Origin: Streptomyces violaceusniger Tu 4113
GTDB taxonomy: Bacteria > Actinomycetota > Actinomycetes > Streptomycetales > Streptomycetaceae
NCBI RefSeq assembly: GCF_000147815.2
Contig: NC_015957.1
Span: forward strand, 1,550,001-1,614,000
Reading direction: 5' to 3'
DNA: 64,000 bases
Each line of letters starts with the position of its first letter. The stretch's first letter is position 1. Positions 1 to 8,511 of this stretch are shown here, piece after piece. Made by a program: the position numbers and the translations under genes. A model generated the notes under the pieces. It was not told the DNA's origin. It searched no databases and saw only the letters and a program-made list of their open reading frames with translations.

Positions 1-592
1 CGGGAACGGCGCCACCGAGCCCGGCCAGGGCGTCTGGGCCCGGCTGAAGTACGAGGGCGGGGTGCACCGGGTGCAGCGGGTGCCCGCCACCGAGTCCCAG
101 GGCCGTATCCACACCTCCGCGGCCGGTGTGCTGGTCACGCCCGAGGCCGAGGAGGTCGAGGTCGAGATCGGTCCCAACGACCTGCGGATCGACGTGTACC
201 GCTCCTCGGGACCCGGCGGCCAGTCGGTCAACACCACCGACTCCGCGGTGCGCATCACCCACCTGCCCACCGGCATCGTCGTCTCCTGCCAGAACGAGAA
301 GAGCCAGCTCCAGAACAAGGAGCAGGCGCTGCGCATCCTGCGCTCGCGGCTGCTGGCCGCGGCCCAGGAGGAGGCCGAGCGGGAGGCGTCGGACGCGCGC
401 CGCAGCCAGGTCCGCACCGTCGACCGCTCCGAGCGCATCCGTACGTACAACTACCCGGAAAACCGGATCTCGGACCATCGAGTCGGTTTCAAGGCGTACA
501 ACTTGGACCAGGTGCTCGACGGTGAACTCGAACCGGTCATCCAGGCGTGCGTCGACGCCGACGCGGCCGCCAAGCTGGCGGCCGCGGGCTGA
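1..592 (+). CDS. prfA: Peptide chain release factor 1, C-terminal part (cut by window start)
   Basis: RF1 recognises UAA/UAG and triggers peptidyl-tRNA hydrolysis in the ribosome. The gene is cut on the left and reads in frame 2 from the first bases; about 196 residues remain. The catalytic GGQ loop is seen as [17 protein letters not shown], preceded by [21 protein letters not shown], both signatures of class I release factors. The RF1-type tail with [17 protein letters not shown] is present. It is followed after 54 bases by prmC, whose product methylates the Gln of this GGQ loop. The codon-recognition domain (PxT versus SPF) lies outside the window, so RF1 rather than RF2 is inferred from the tail and from the prmC neighbour. 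Confidence 0.95.
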   Translation, partial: GNGATEPGQGVWARLKYEGGVHRVQRVPATESQGRIHTSAAGVLVTPEAEEVEVEIGPNDLRIDVYRSSGPGGQSVNTTDSAVRITHLPTGIVVSCQNEKSQLQNKEQALRILRSRLLAAAQEEAEREASDARRSQVRTVDRSERIRTYNYPENRISDHRVGFKAYNLDQVLDGELEPVIQACVDADAAAKLAAAG

Positions 593-646
593 GCCACCCA
601 CCATCGTAGGCTTCGTGCTCTTGTCCGGACCGGCTGGAGGAATTCA

Positions 647-1492
647 GTGAACGTGCTGCTCGCCGAGGTGGCGCAGGCCACTCAGCGGCTGGCCGACGCG
701 GGCGTGCCCTCACCGCGCTTCGACGCGGAGGAGCTCGCCGCCTTTGTGCACAGCGTCAAGCGGGGAGAGCTGCACGGCGTGCCCGACGCCGACTTCGACG
801 CCCGCTACTGGGAGGCGGTCGCCCGGCGCGAGGCCCGCGAGCCCCTTCAGCACATCACCGGCCGCGCCTTCTTCCGCTACCTGGAACTCCAGGTGGGACC
901 CGGGGTCTTCGTGCCCCGGCCGGAGACCGAGTCGGTGGTCGGCTGGGCGATAGACGCGGTCCGCGCGATGGATGTCGTCGAACCGCTCATCGTCGATCTG
1001 TGCGCCGGTTCCGGGGCCATCGCCCTGGCGCTCGCCCAGGAGGTGCCGCGCTCCCGGGTGCACGCCGTGGAGCTGGACGAGGGCGCCCTGCGCTGGGCCC
1101 GCAAGAACGTCCAGGGGTCCCGCGTCGTTCTCCATCACGCGGACGCCTTGACGGCCCTGCCCGAGCTCGACGGGCAGGTGGACCTCGTCATCAGCAACCC
1201 GCCGTACATCCCGCTGACCGAGTGGGAGTACGTGGCGCCGGAGGCCCGCGACCACGACCCCCAGCTCGCGCTCTTCTCCGGAGAGGACGGCCTCGACGTG
1301 ATCCGTGGCCTGGAGCGCACCGCCCACCGGCTGCTGCGCCCCGGGGGTGTGGTGGTCATCGAGCACGCAGACACCCAGGGCGGCCAGGTGCCGTGGATCT
1401 TCACGGAGGAGCGTGGCTGGGCGGACGCCGCCGACCACCCCGACCTGAACAACCGGCCCCGGTTCGCCACCGCGCGGAAGGCCATGCCGTGA
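647..1492 (+). CDS. prmC: Release factor glutamine methyltransferase PrmC
   Basis: SAM-dependent N5-glutamine methyltransferase acting on the GGQ motif of RF1/RF2, 281 residues, normal for the family. The start is GTG with a GGAGG box at 636-640. Visible motifs are the SAM-binding VDLCAGSGAIALALA and the catalytic NPPYIP loop (SNPPYIPLTEWEYV), preceded by the N-terminal helical substrate domain and the linker FVPRPETE. It directly follows its substrate gene prfA, probably in one transcript. Confidence 0.95.
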   Translation: MNVLLAEVAQATQRLADAGVPSPRFDAEELAAFVHSVKRGELHGVPDADFDARYWEAVARREAREPLQHITGRAFFRYLELQVGPGVFVPRPETESVVGWAIDAVRAMDVVEPLIVDLCAGSGAIALALAQEVPRSRVHAVELDEGALRWARKNVQGSRVVLHHADALTALPELDGQVDLVISNPPYIPLTEWEYVAPEARDHDPQLALFSGEDGLDVIRGLERTAHRLLRPGGVVVIEHADTQGGQVPWIFTEERGWADAADHPDLNNRPRFATARKAMP

Positions 1493-1541
1493 CGGCGGCA
1501 CCGCACCACACATTGGCCACGTACGAGGAGGTCCGTTAAAG

Positions 1542-2189
1542 ATGGCACGGCGATACGACTGCGGGGACGCGACCGACCGCAAGACCGGCCTGCGCGAGGC
1601 CGCCTCCGCCGTCCGCCGCGGCGAACTGGTCGTGCTGCCCACCGACACCGTCTACGGGATCGGCGCGGACGCCTTCAACGCCGAGGCGGTCGGCGATCTG
1701 CTCGAGGCCAAGGGCCGCGGCCGCAACATGCCCACGCCGGTACTGGTCGGCTCCCCGAACACCCTGCACGGACTGGTCACCGACTTCTCCGAGATGGCCT
1801 GGGAGCTGGTCGACGCCTTCTGGCCCGGTGCGCTCACCCTCGTCGCCCGGCACCAGCCGTCCCTCACCTGGGACCTGGGGGAGACCCGGGGCACCGTCGC
1901 GGTGCGGATGCCGCTGCACCCGGTCGCGATCGAGCTGCTGACGGACTTCGGCCCGATGGCGGTCTCCAGCGCCAATCTGACCGGACACCCCTCTCCGCAG
2001 GACTGCGACGCCGCCCAGGACATGCTGGGGGACTCCGTCTCGGTGTACCTCGACGGCGGGCCCACCCCGGCCGCCGTGCCCTCCTCGATCGTCGACGTCA
2101 CCGGCAAGGTGCCGGTGCTGCTCCGGGCGGGAGCGCTCACCGCCGAGCAGCTCCGCGAGGTCGTACCCGACCTCGAGGTGGCGAATTGA
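1542..2189 (+). CDS. L-threonylcarbamoyladenylate synthase (Sua5/YciO/YrdC family)
   Basis: Makes threonylcarbamoyl-AMP from Thr, bicarbonate and ATP for t6A37 tRNA modification. The 215 residues cover the YrdC domain only: GELVVLPTDTVYGIGADAF near residue 30 is the family nucleotide/threonine-binding entry, followed by the KGRGRNMPTPVLVG loop and the SSANLTGHPSPQDC motif. The C-terminal Sua5 domain is absent, so it is a short TsaC-like form. The ATG has a GAGGAGG box at 1525-1531. Its stop overlaps the TTG start of the next gene, which suggests translational coupling. Confidence 0.92.
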   Translation: MARRYDCGDATDRKTGLREAASAVRRGELVVLPTDTVYGIGADAFNAEAVGDLLEAKGRGRNMPTPVLVGSPNTLHGLVTDFSEMAWELVDAFWPGALTLVARHQPSLTWDLGETRGTVAVRMPLHPVAIELLTDFGPMAVSSANLTGHPSPQDCDAAQDMLGDSVSVYLDGGPTPAAVPSSIVDVTGKVPVLLRAGALTAEQLREVVPDLEVAN

Positions 2190-2845
2190 CAGCCCCTGAG
2201 GGGCGTGGCATAGCGGAACACCGTGAGAAGAAGCCCGAGGCCACCTTCCGCATCCTCCACGTCAGCACCGGCAATGTGTGCCGCTCGCCGATCACCGAGC
2301 GGCTGACCCGGCATGCCCTCACGCACCGCCTCGGCACCGTCCGCACCCGCGGTCTGATCGTGGAGAGCGCCGGCACCTGGGGCCATGAGGGCGCGCCCAT
2401 GGAGGCGCACGCCGCGACGGTCCTGACCGACTTCGGCGCCGACCCGGCGGGCTTCCTCGGCCGCGAGCTGCTCGACGAGCACGTCATCCGCGCCGACCTG
2501 GTCCTGACCGCCACCCGCGACCACCGGGCGCAGGTCATCTCGATGGGGCATTCGGCCGGCTTGCGCACCTTCACGCTCAAGGAGTTCACCCGGCTGGTGC
2601 GGGCCATAGACCCCGCGACGCTGCCCGATCCGGCGGAGGCGGGCGGCGTGGTGGAGCGCGCCCGCGCCCTGGTGCAGGCGGCGGCCGCGCTGCGCGGCTG
2701 GCTGCTGGCGCCCACCGAGGACGCGGACGAGGTGCACGATCCGTACGGGGCGCCGATCACCTTCTTCCGCTCCATCGGGGACGAGATCAACCAGGCCCTG
2801 GACCCGGTCGTCACGGCCCTGACGGGGGTCCCCACCCCCGCGTAG
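2186..2845 (+). CDS. Low-molecular-weight protein tyrosine phosphatase-like protein with Ser at the nucleophile position
   Basis: 219 residues of the LMW-PTP/arsenate reductase fold. The P-loop normally reads C-x-G-N-x-C-R-S; here residues 27-34 are STGNVCRS, so the catalytic Cys is a Ser (AGC codon at 2264-2266) while the Arg and the second Cys remain. The general-acid Asp of the late D-P loop is kept (VHDPYG). A Ser nucleophile normally abolishes this chemistry, so the protein may bind rather than hydrolyse phosphotyrosine or phosphoarginine; this is inference. The TTG start overlaps the upstream stop and has GAGGTGG at 2174-2180; I see no in-frame ATG or GTG before the P-loop. Confidence 0.85.
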   Translation: MTAPEGRGIAEHREKKPEATFRILHVSTGNVCRSPITERLTRHALTHRLGTVRTRGLIVESAGTWGHEGAPMEAHAATVLTDFGADPAGFLGRELLDEHVIRADLVLTATRDHRAQVISMGHSAGLRTFTLKEFTRLVRAIDPATLPDPAEAGGVVERARALVQAAAALRGWLLAPTEDADEVHDPYGAPITFFRSIGDEINQALDPVVTALTGVPTPA

Positions 2846-2981
2846 CCCCCCGGCGGGGCCCGGTTCCGCGCGGGCGGGGGTTTCCCGCGGCTCACGGCGC
2901 GCCACGAGGACGCGTGGGGCCTACATTGGGGGTGACCACCTTCGACGATCCGCCGTCCCCTCCCAAGGCTGTGAGCACGCC

Positions 2982-4271
2982 ATGGCCGTCACCCCCCGGG
3001 GCCCCGATTTCGGAGCGCTCGCCCGCCAGGACCCGGAGCTGGCGGGGATCATCCTGAGCGAGATCGACCGCGTCCGCGGCGGCCTCCAGCTCATCGCGGC
3101 CGAGAACTTCACCTCGCCGGCCGTGCTGGCGGCGCTCGCCTCGCCGCTGGCCAACAAGTACGCCGAGGGCTATCCCGGCGCCCGCCACCACGGCGGCTGC
3201 GAGATCGTGGACATCGCCGAGCGGGTCGCCCAGGACCGGGCGAAGGCCCTGTTCGGCGCCGAGCACGCCAATGTGCAGCCGCATTCGGGGTCCTCGGCGG
3301 TGCTGGCCGCCTACGCCGCGCTGCTGCGGCCCGGGGACACGGTGCTGGCGATGGCGCTGCCGCACGGCGGCCATCTCACCCACGGCTCACCCGCCAATTT
3401 CTCCGGCCGCTGGTTCGACTTCATCGGCTACGGCGTCGATCCGGCGACCGGCCTGATCGACTACGAACAGCTCCGCGCGCTCGCCCACACCCACCGGCCG
3501 AAGGCGATCGTCTGCGGTTCCATCTCCTATCCGCGCCATCTGGACTACGCCGCCTTCCGTGCCGTCGCCGACGAGGTGGGCGCGTATCTCATCGCCGACG
3601 CCGCCCATGCGATCGGTCTGGTCGCGGGGAAGGTGGCGCCGTCCCCGGTGCCGTACGCGGATGTGGTGTGCGCAACGACACACAAGGTGCTGCGCGGGCC
3701 GCGCGGCGGAATGCTGCTGTGCGGTGCGGAGCTCGCCGAGCGGGTCGACCGGGCGGTGTTCCCGTTCACCCAGGGCGGTGCCCAGATGCACACCGTCGCG
3801 GCCAAGGCGGTGGCGTTCGGCGAGGCCGCGGCGCCCGCCTTCACCGCCTATGCGCGGCGGGTGGTGGCCAATGCCCGGGTGCTCGCGGACGCCCTGGTCG
3901 CGGAGGGTCTCGCGGTGGCCACGGGCGGCACCGACACCCACATGATCGCCGCCGATACGGCCCCGCTGGGCCTGGACGGACGGGCCGCCAAGGCCCGCTG
4001 CGCGGCCGCCGGGATCGTCCTGGACACCTGCGCGCTGGCATCCGCCACGGAGCCCCGGGGGTGCGTCAAGGGGATCCGGCTGGGCACCGCCGCGGTGACC
4101 ACCCAGGGAATGGGAGCGCCGGAAATGGAGCGGATAGCGGCCCTGATGGGAACCGTCTTGCGGGACGAAGGCGTGGTACGGGAAAAGGTGGCGGAACTGG
4201 CCGGGAGATTTCCGCCCTATCCGGACGAGGGCCGAATCATGCAACCATCCGAAGGTGTAGGACGTCTGTAA
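2982..4271 (+). CDS. glyA: Serine hydroxymethyltransferase
   Basis: PLP enzyme interconverting serine and glycine with tetrahydrofolate, supplying one-carbon units. 429 residues, a normal bacterial length. Seen are LIAAENFTSPAVL near the N-terminus, the NVQPHSGS substrate/PLP segment, the DAAHAIGLVAG strand with the Asp that pairs with the PLP ring nitrogen, and the Schiff-base lysine in CATTHKVLRGPRGG. The 136-base gap upstream holds a small GCCCC/GGGGC stem near 2845-2859 that may end the preceding transcript. No strong ribosome binding site is visible before the ATG. Confidence 0.94.
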   Translation: MAVTPRGPDFGALARQDPELAGIILSEIDRVRGGLQLIAAENFTSPAVLAALASPLANKYAEGYPGARHHGGCEIVDIAERVAQDRAKALFGAEHANVQPHSGSSAVLAAYAALLRPGDTVLAMALPHGGHLTHGSPANFSGRWFDFIGYGVDPATGLIDYEQLRALAHTHRPKAIVCGSISYPRHLDYAAFRAVADEVGAYLIADAAHAIGLVAGKVAPSPVPYADVVCATTHKVLRGPRGGMLLCGAELAERVDRAVFPFTQGGAQMHTVAAKAVAFGEAAAPAFTAYARRVVANARVLADALVAEGLAVATGGTDTHMIAADTAPLGLDGRAAKARCAAAGIVLDTCALASATEPRGCVKGIRLGTAAVTTQGMGAPEMERIAALMGTVLRDEGVVREKVAELAGRFPPYPDEGRIMQPSEGVGRL

Positions 4272-4346
4272 GTACGTTCACCGCAAGGCGTCCGACACGC
4301 ATAAGGTGTGAGGCTGTGATGGCCAGCGATACCCCTGGGGCAGCCT

Positions 4347-5768
4347 GTGCGTGAATACCTGCTGACTCTGTGCGTCACGGCCGCGGTCACCTATCTGCTG
4401 ACCGGGCCGGTGCGGAAATTCGCCATCGCGGCAGGTGCGATGCCGGAGATCCGCGCCCGTGATGTGCATCGCGAGCCCACGCCGCGGCTCGGTGGCATCG
4501 CCATGTTCGGCGGGCTGTGCGCGGGGCTGCTGGTCGCCGCCCATCTGACCAACCTCAAGGACGTCTTCGAGGTCTCCAACGAGCCACGGGCGCTGCTCTC
4601 CGGTGCCGGGCTGATCTGGCTGCTGGGCGTGCTGGACGACAAGTGGGGCGTGGACGCGCTCATCAAGCTCGGCGGCCAGATGATCGCCGCCGGTGTGATG
4701 GTGCTCCAGGGTCTGACCATCCTGTGGCTGCCGGTGCCCGGTGTGGGACCGGTCTCGCTGACGCCCTGGCAGGGCACGCTGCTGACCGTCGCCCTGGTCG
4801 TCATCACCATCAACGCGGTCAACTTCGTTGACGGGCTTGATGGGTTGGCGTCGGGAATGGTGTGCATCGCCGCCGCCGCGTTCTTCATGTACGCCTACCG
4901 CATCTGGTACGGCTACGGCCTGGAGGCGGCCGCGCCCGCCACCCTGTTCGCCGCCGTCCTCATGGGGATGTGCCTGGGCTTCCTGCCGCACAACGCGCAC
5001 CCCGCGCGGATCTTCATGGGCGACTCGGGCTCGATGCTGATCGGGCTGGTGCTGGCGGCCGGCGCCATCTCCATCACCGGCCAGGTCGATCCGGACGCGA
5101 TGAAGCTGTTCGAGGGGTCCGAGCAGGCCGCGGTGCACGCCACCGTCCCGGTCTACATCCCGCTGCTGCTGCCGCTGACCGTCATCGCGGTGCCCTTCGC
5201 GGACCTGGTGCTGGCCATCGTCCGGCGCACCTGGAAGGGCCAGTCGCCGTTCGCCGCGGACCGCGGCCATCTGCACCACCGGCTGCTGGAGATCGGCCAC
5301 TCGCACAGCCGGGCCGTCCTGATCATGTACTTCTGGTCGGCGCTGATCGCCTTCGGCGCCGTGGCGTACTCGGTGAACTCGGCCGGTGTGTGGTTCGTCC
5401 TCGCGATCGTCGCGCTGAGCGGGGTCGGGCTGGTGCTGTTGCTGCTGCCGCGGTTCACCCCGAGCGTTCCGCGCTGGGCCGAGGCGTTCGTTCCGCCGCG
5501 CTATCGCCGGGCCAACCGGATCGCGCGGGCCGAGCAGGGCGCCGAGGCGCCCGCGGAGCCGGTGGCGGCCGTGGCCGGCGGAGGGTCCGTACCGGCGGAT
5601 CCGGAGACGGCCGCGCCCGAGCCGGTGGGCTCCGGGATGAACGGCGGGTCGAACAGCGGGATGAACGGCGGCGCGAGCGGCGGGACGAACGGCGGTGTGA
5701 ACGGCGCCACCGCGATCGGCGACCGGTCCCGCTTCACCCATCGCCGCAGGATCGGAACACCCCAGTAA
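4347..5768 (+). CDS. WecA/TagO-type polyprenyl-phosphate N-acetylhexosamine-1-phosphate transferase
   Basis: Integral membrane transferase that moves GlcNAc-1-P (or a similar sugar phosphate) from a UDP-sugar to a polyprenyl phosphate, starting a cell-envelope glycopolymer. About ten hydrophobic segments fill residues 1-370. Family motifs seen are REPTPRLGGIAM, the acidic LDDKWG, NFVDGLDGLASG, FMGDSGSMLIG and the cytoplasmic DRGHLHHRLLEIGHS. The last 100 residues are a low-complexity tail ending in Gly/Asn-rich repeats of the form GMNGG, GGTNGG, GGVNG, unusual for this family. The GTG start follows a GGGG-rich stretch. Confidence 0.88.
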   Translation: MREYLLTLCVTAAVTYLLTGPVRKFAIAAGAMPEIRARDVHREPTPRLGGIAMFGGLCAGLLVAAHLTNLKDVFEVSNEPRALLSGAGLIWLLGVLDDKWGVDALIKLGGQMIAAGVMVLQGLTILWLPVPGVGPVSLTPWQGTLLTVALVVITINAVNFVDGLDGLASGMVCIAAAAFFMYAYRIWYGYGLEAAAPATLFAAVLMGMCLGFLPHNAHPARIFMGDSGSMLIGLVLAAGAISITGQVDPDAMKLFEGSEQAAVHATVPVYIPLLLPLTVIAVPFADLVLAIVRRTWKGQSPFAADRGHLHHRLLEIGHSHSRAVLIMYFWSALIAFGAVAYSVNSAGVWFVLAIVALSGVGLVLLLLPRFTPSVPRWAEAFVPPRYRRANRIARAEQGAEAPAEPVAAVAGGGSVPADPETAAPEPVGSGMNGGSNSGMNGGASGGTNGGVNGATAIGDRSRFTHRRRIGTPQ

Positions 5769-5872
5769 CCGCCCTGGTAATTCCCCCAGTAAGTGCCGGA
5801 GGGAACGGCCGGAGAGAGCGCCGAAGATCACAGGACGGCGTCAGCACGGTACACAGCCGGTAACTCTCCCGT

Positions 5873-5934
5873 GTGACGTGCAGCACATCCGAAGGGTAAA
5901 GACCTCATCAAATAGTTTGTGATACCGTTCACTA
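5873..5934 (+). promoter_or_regulatory. Rex-type operator (5917-5934) and a second GTGA/CAC dyad upstream of atpI
   Basis: The 18-mer TTGTGATACCGTTCACTA at 5917-5934 matches the Rex operator plan TTGTGAA-N4-TTCACAA at 12 of 14 arm positions. From memory, Rex is an NADH/NAD+ sensor that controls atp, nuo and cyd genes in Streptomyces. The core GTGA-N6-TCAC also fits a CRP-type site. A weaker dyad, GTGACGTGCAGCAC, lies 46 bases upstream at 5873-5886. Both lie 126-187 bases before the atpI start. Confidence 0.65.
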
Positions 5935-6059
5935 AACCCGGTGCTTAGACCCGAGGGGCCGTAGGGCGACGGCTCTTCGTCGTGAGGTCTCCTCTGTTCC
6001 CGGGGATACGCTCGTCCACGACGAATCGTTGCTTCCGACACTTGCCGGAGAAACCCTTC

Positions 6060-6515
6060 ATGCAGTCCAACGACGCCAGAACGCTCCTGAGTTGCGCCGT
6101 GCCCACCGCCGTCGCCGGCGTGGTCGCCGTCGCTGTCGGTGCCGCGTTCGCAGGTGGCAAGGGAGCGATCGGCGCGGGCTTCGGCACCTTCGTCGCCATG
6201 GTGGTGATGGCTTCGGGGCTGATCGTGCTGGAGCGCACCGCGAAGCATCTCCCGCATCTGTTCCAGGCCATGGGCATGGTGCTTTTCATGACCGAGTTCC
6301 TGCTGGTGGCGGTCGTGCTCGCGGTGTTCCAGGACACCACGATGTTCAACGTCAAGGCGTTCGCCCTCGCGCTGCTCGCCGCGACCCTGGTGTGGGTCGG
6401 CGCACAGACCCGTGCGCATATGAAGGCGAAGATCCTCTATGTGGAGCCCGAAGCCGAGGACGAACGTAAGCCCGAGGGGGCGAAGAAGTCCGCTCCCGCC
6501 GGGTCCACATCGTGA
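6060..6515 (+). CDS. atpI: ATP synthase protein I
   Basis: First gene of the operon, 151 residues with four hydrophobic helices (roughly residues 10-30, 36-55, 67-90, 94-115) and a charged C-terminal tail. AtpI helps assemble the c-ring. Assignment rests mainly on position before atpB plus the helix pattern, because AtpI proteins diverge strongly. I chose the ATG at 6060 with GGAG at 6047-6050; further upstream in-frame starts would add an unrelated leader. Confidence 0.85.
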   Translation: MQSNDARTLLSCAVPTAVAGVVAVAVGAAFAGGKGAIGAGFGTFVAMVVMASGLIVLERTAKHLPHLFQAMGMVLFMTEFLLVAVVLAVFQDTTMFNVKAFALALLAATLVWVGAQTRAHMKAKILYVEPEAEDERKPEGAKKSAPAGSTS

Positions 6516-6779
6516 GAAGTAGGGCCGGGATAAGAGCATGTGCGCTCACCTGCTATCGTCCGGTGCCATCTGAGGCACAGCGGGCGCAGGTAGCTGAACC
6601 CCCGGTTTCCACGGGACGGAATCGGCGGCCCATGCAGCTGATGCCCGACATACCACTCGGCCACGCGCCGATCAGCCGCCCCCACATCCGTAAGACCAGT
6701 CCAGTGCCGTTCCGTGGCCGCGTGCCGCGCCGACACAACGAGGTTGCCGTACCCATGCGCCACGCTGAAGGAGCTCGCG

Positions 6780-7589
6780 GTGAGTTCTGACCAGACGCTC
6801 GCCTTCGAGACGAACTGCCACATCTTCGACGGGTGCGGCTTCCCGGCACCCGGACTCCATTCCTTCAAGTTCGAGCCGCTCTTCTCCGTCGGCGGCTTTG
6901 ACTTCAACAAGCCGATGCTGCTGGCCCTGCTGGGTACGGTCGTCATCGTCTGGTTCTTCTGGGCCGCTTTCGCCCGGGCCAAGGTCGTGCCGGGCAAGCT
7001 GCAGATGATCGGCGAGGCGGGCTACGACTTCGTGCGCCGCGGCCTGGTCTATGAGGCCCTCGGCAAGAAGGAGGGCGAGAAGTACGTCCCTCTCATGGTC
7101 TCGATCTTCTTCTTTGTCTGGATCATGAACCTCTGGTCGATCATTCCGGTCGCCCAGTTCCCGGTGACGTCGATCATCGCCTTCCCGGCCGGTCTGGCCG
7201 CGATCGTCTACATCCTCTGGATGTACCTGACCTTCAAGAAGCACGGCTTCGTCGGCGGCTGGAAGAACATCACCGGCTACGACAAGGAGCTCGGCGGGAT
7301 CCTGCCGATGATCGTCGTGATCGAGTTCTTCTCGAACGTCATCATCCGGCCCTTCACTCACGCGGTCCGGCTCTTCGCCAACATGTTCGCGGGCCATCTG
7401 CTGCTTCTGATGTTCACCATCGGCACCTGGTACCTGCTGAACGGCATCGGCATCGTCTACGCGGGCGCGTCGTTCGTGATGACGATTCTGCTGACCGCCT
7501 TCGAGCTCTTCATCCAGGCTGTCCAGGCGTACGTCTTCGTGCTCTTGGCCTGCAACTACGTCCAGGGCGCGCTCGCCGAGCACCACTGA
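6780..7589 (+). CDS. atpB: F0F1 ATP synthase subunit a
   Basis: Proton-channel subunit of the membrane F0 sector, about 269 residues. The essential channel arginine lies in the helix NVIIRPFTHAVRLFANMFAG, followed by GHLLLLMF. Five to six membrane helices are visible, and the N-terminus DQTLAFETNCHIFDGCGFP is typical of actinobacterial subunit a. I chose GTG at 6780 with GAAGGAG just upstream; longer in-frame starts read into the intergenic region. The 264 bases between atpI and atpB hold no gene I can support. Confidence 0.96.
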   Translation: MSSDQTLAFETNCHIFDGCGFPAPGLHSFKFEPLFSVGGFDFNKPMLLALLGTVVIVWFFWAAFARAKVVPGKLQMIGEAGYDFVRRGLVYEALGKKEGEKYVPLMVSIFFFVWIMNLWSIIPVAQFPVTSIIAFPAGLAAIVYILWMYLTFKKHGFVGGWKNITGYDKELGGILPMIVVIEFFSNVIIRPFTHAVRLFANMFAGHLLLLMFTIGTWYLLNGIGIVYAGASFVMTILLTAFELFIQAVQAYVFVLLACNYVQGALAEHH

Positions 7590-7666
7590 GCAGACCTGGC
7601 TCCCAGACCATCAGACGTCCGGTGGCCAACCCCCACCGGCCCATGAAACGCAAAGGAAGAACCGGC

Positions 7667-7909
7667 ATGTCCGCTCTCCAGACCCTCGCCGCCACCGGCA
7701 TCACCGGCAACCTCGGTTCGATCGGTTACGGTCTCGCCGCCATCGGCCCCGGCGTCGGCGTCGGCATCATCTTCGGTAACGGCACCCAGGCCCTGGCCCG
7801 CCAGCCCGAGGCCGCCGGCCTGATCCGCGCCAACCAGATCATGGGCTTCGCCTTCTGTGAGGCGCTCGCGCTGATCGGTATCGTCATGGGCTTCCTTTTC
7901 AAGTCCTGA
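7667..7909 (+). CDS. atpE: F0F1 ATP synthase subunit c
   Basis: Proteolipid ring subunit, 80 residues, two membrane hairpin helices. The first helix has the Gly-rich GYGLAAIGPGVGVGIIFGNG, the polar loop carries ARQPE, and the second helix contains the proton-carrying Glu in FCEALALIGIVMGF. The ATG has AAAGGAAG upstream at 7652-7659. Confidence 0.97.
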   Translation: MSALQTLAATGITGNLGSIGYGLAAIGPGVGVGIIFGNGTQALARQPEAAGLIRANQIMGFAFCEALALIGIVMGFLFKS

Positions 7910-7947
7910 ACGGACCGCTTTAACCACGACAGACGGAAGGCACTGAT

Positions 7948-8511
7948 GTGAACGCCCTGGTACAGGTGGCGGCCGAGGAGAGTGAGAACCCCCTCATCCC
8001 GCCGATCCCGGAGCTGGTCATCGGCCTGATCGCCTTTGCCATCGTCTTCTTCTTCCTCGCCAAGAAGCTCCTCCCGAACATCAACCGGGTTCTGGAGGAG
8101 CGCCGCGAGGCGATCGAAGGCGGCATGGAGAAGGCCGAGGCCACTCAGGCCGAAGCCCAGCAGGTCCTCGAGGACTACCGAGCCCAGCTCGCTGACGCCC
8201 GCCACGAGGCCGCGCGACTGCGCCAGGAGGCGCAGGAGCAGGGCGCCGCGCTCATCGCCGAGATGCGCGCGGAGGGCCAGCGGCAGCGTGAAGAGGTCAT
8301 CGCTGCCGGTCACGCGCAGATCGAGGCCGATCGGAAGCAGGCCGCTCAGACCCTGCGCCAGGACGTGGGCAGGCTCGCCACCGACCTGGCCGGCCGGATC
8401 GTCGGCGAGTCGCTCGAGGACGTGGCCCGGCAGAGCCGCACCATCGACCGGTTCCTCGACGAGCTCGAGGCGAAGACGAACGACGGCTCGAAGGCCGAGG
8501 CCGGCCGATGA
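7948..8511 (+). CDS. atpF: F0F1 ATP synthase subunit b
   Basis: Peripheral stalk subunit, 187 residues. One N-terminal membrane helix (ELVIGLIAFAIVFFFLAKKLL) is followed by a long charged amphipathic coiled coil rich in Glu, Ala and Arg that reaches F1. The start is GTG at 7948 and the box GGAAGG lies at about 7934-7939. The end overlaps atpH by an ATGA, so the two are translationally coupled. Confidence 0.95.
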   Translation: MNALVQVAAEESENPLIPPIPELVIGLIAFAIVFFFLAKKLLPNINRVLEERREAIEGGMEKAEATQAEAQQVLEDYRAQLADARHEAARLRQEAQEQGAALIAEMRAEGQRQREEVIAAGHAQIEADRKQAAQTLRQDVGRLATDLAGRIVGESLEDVARQSRTIDRFLDELEAKTNDGSKAEAGR

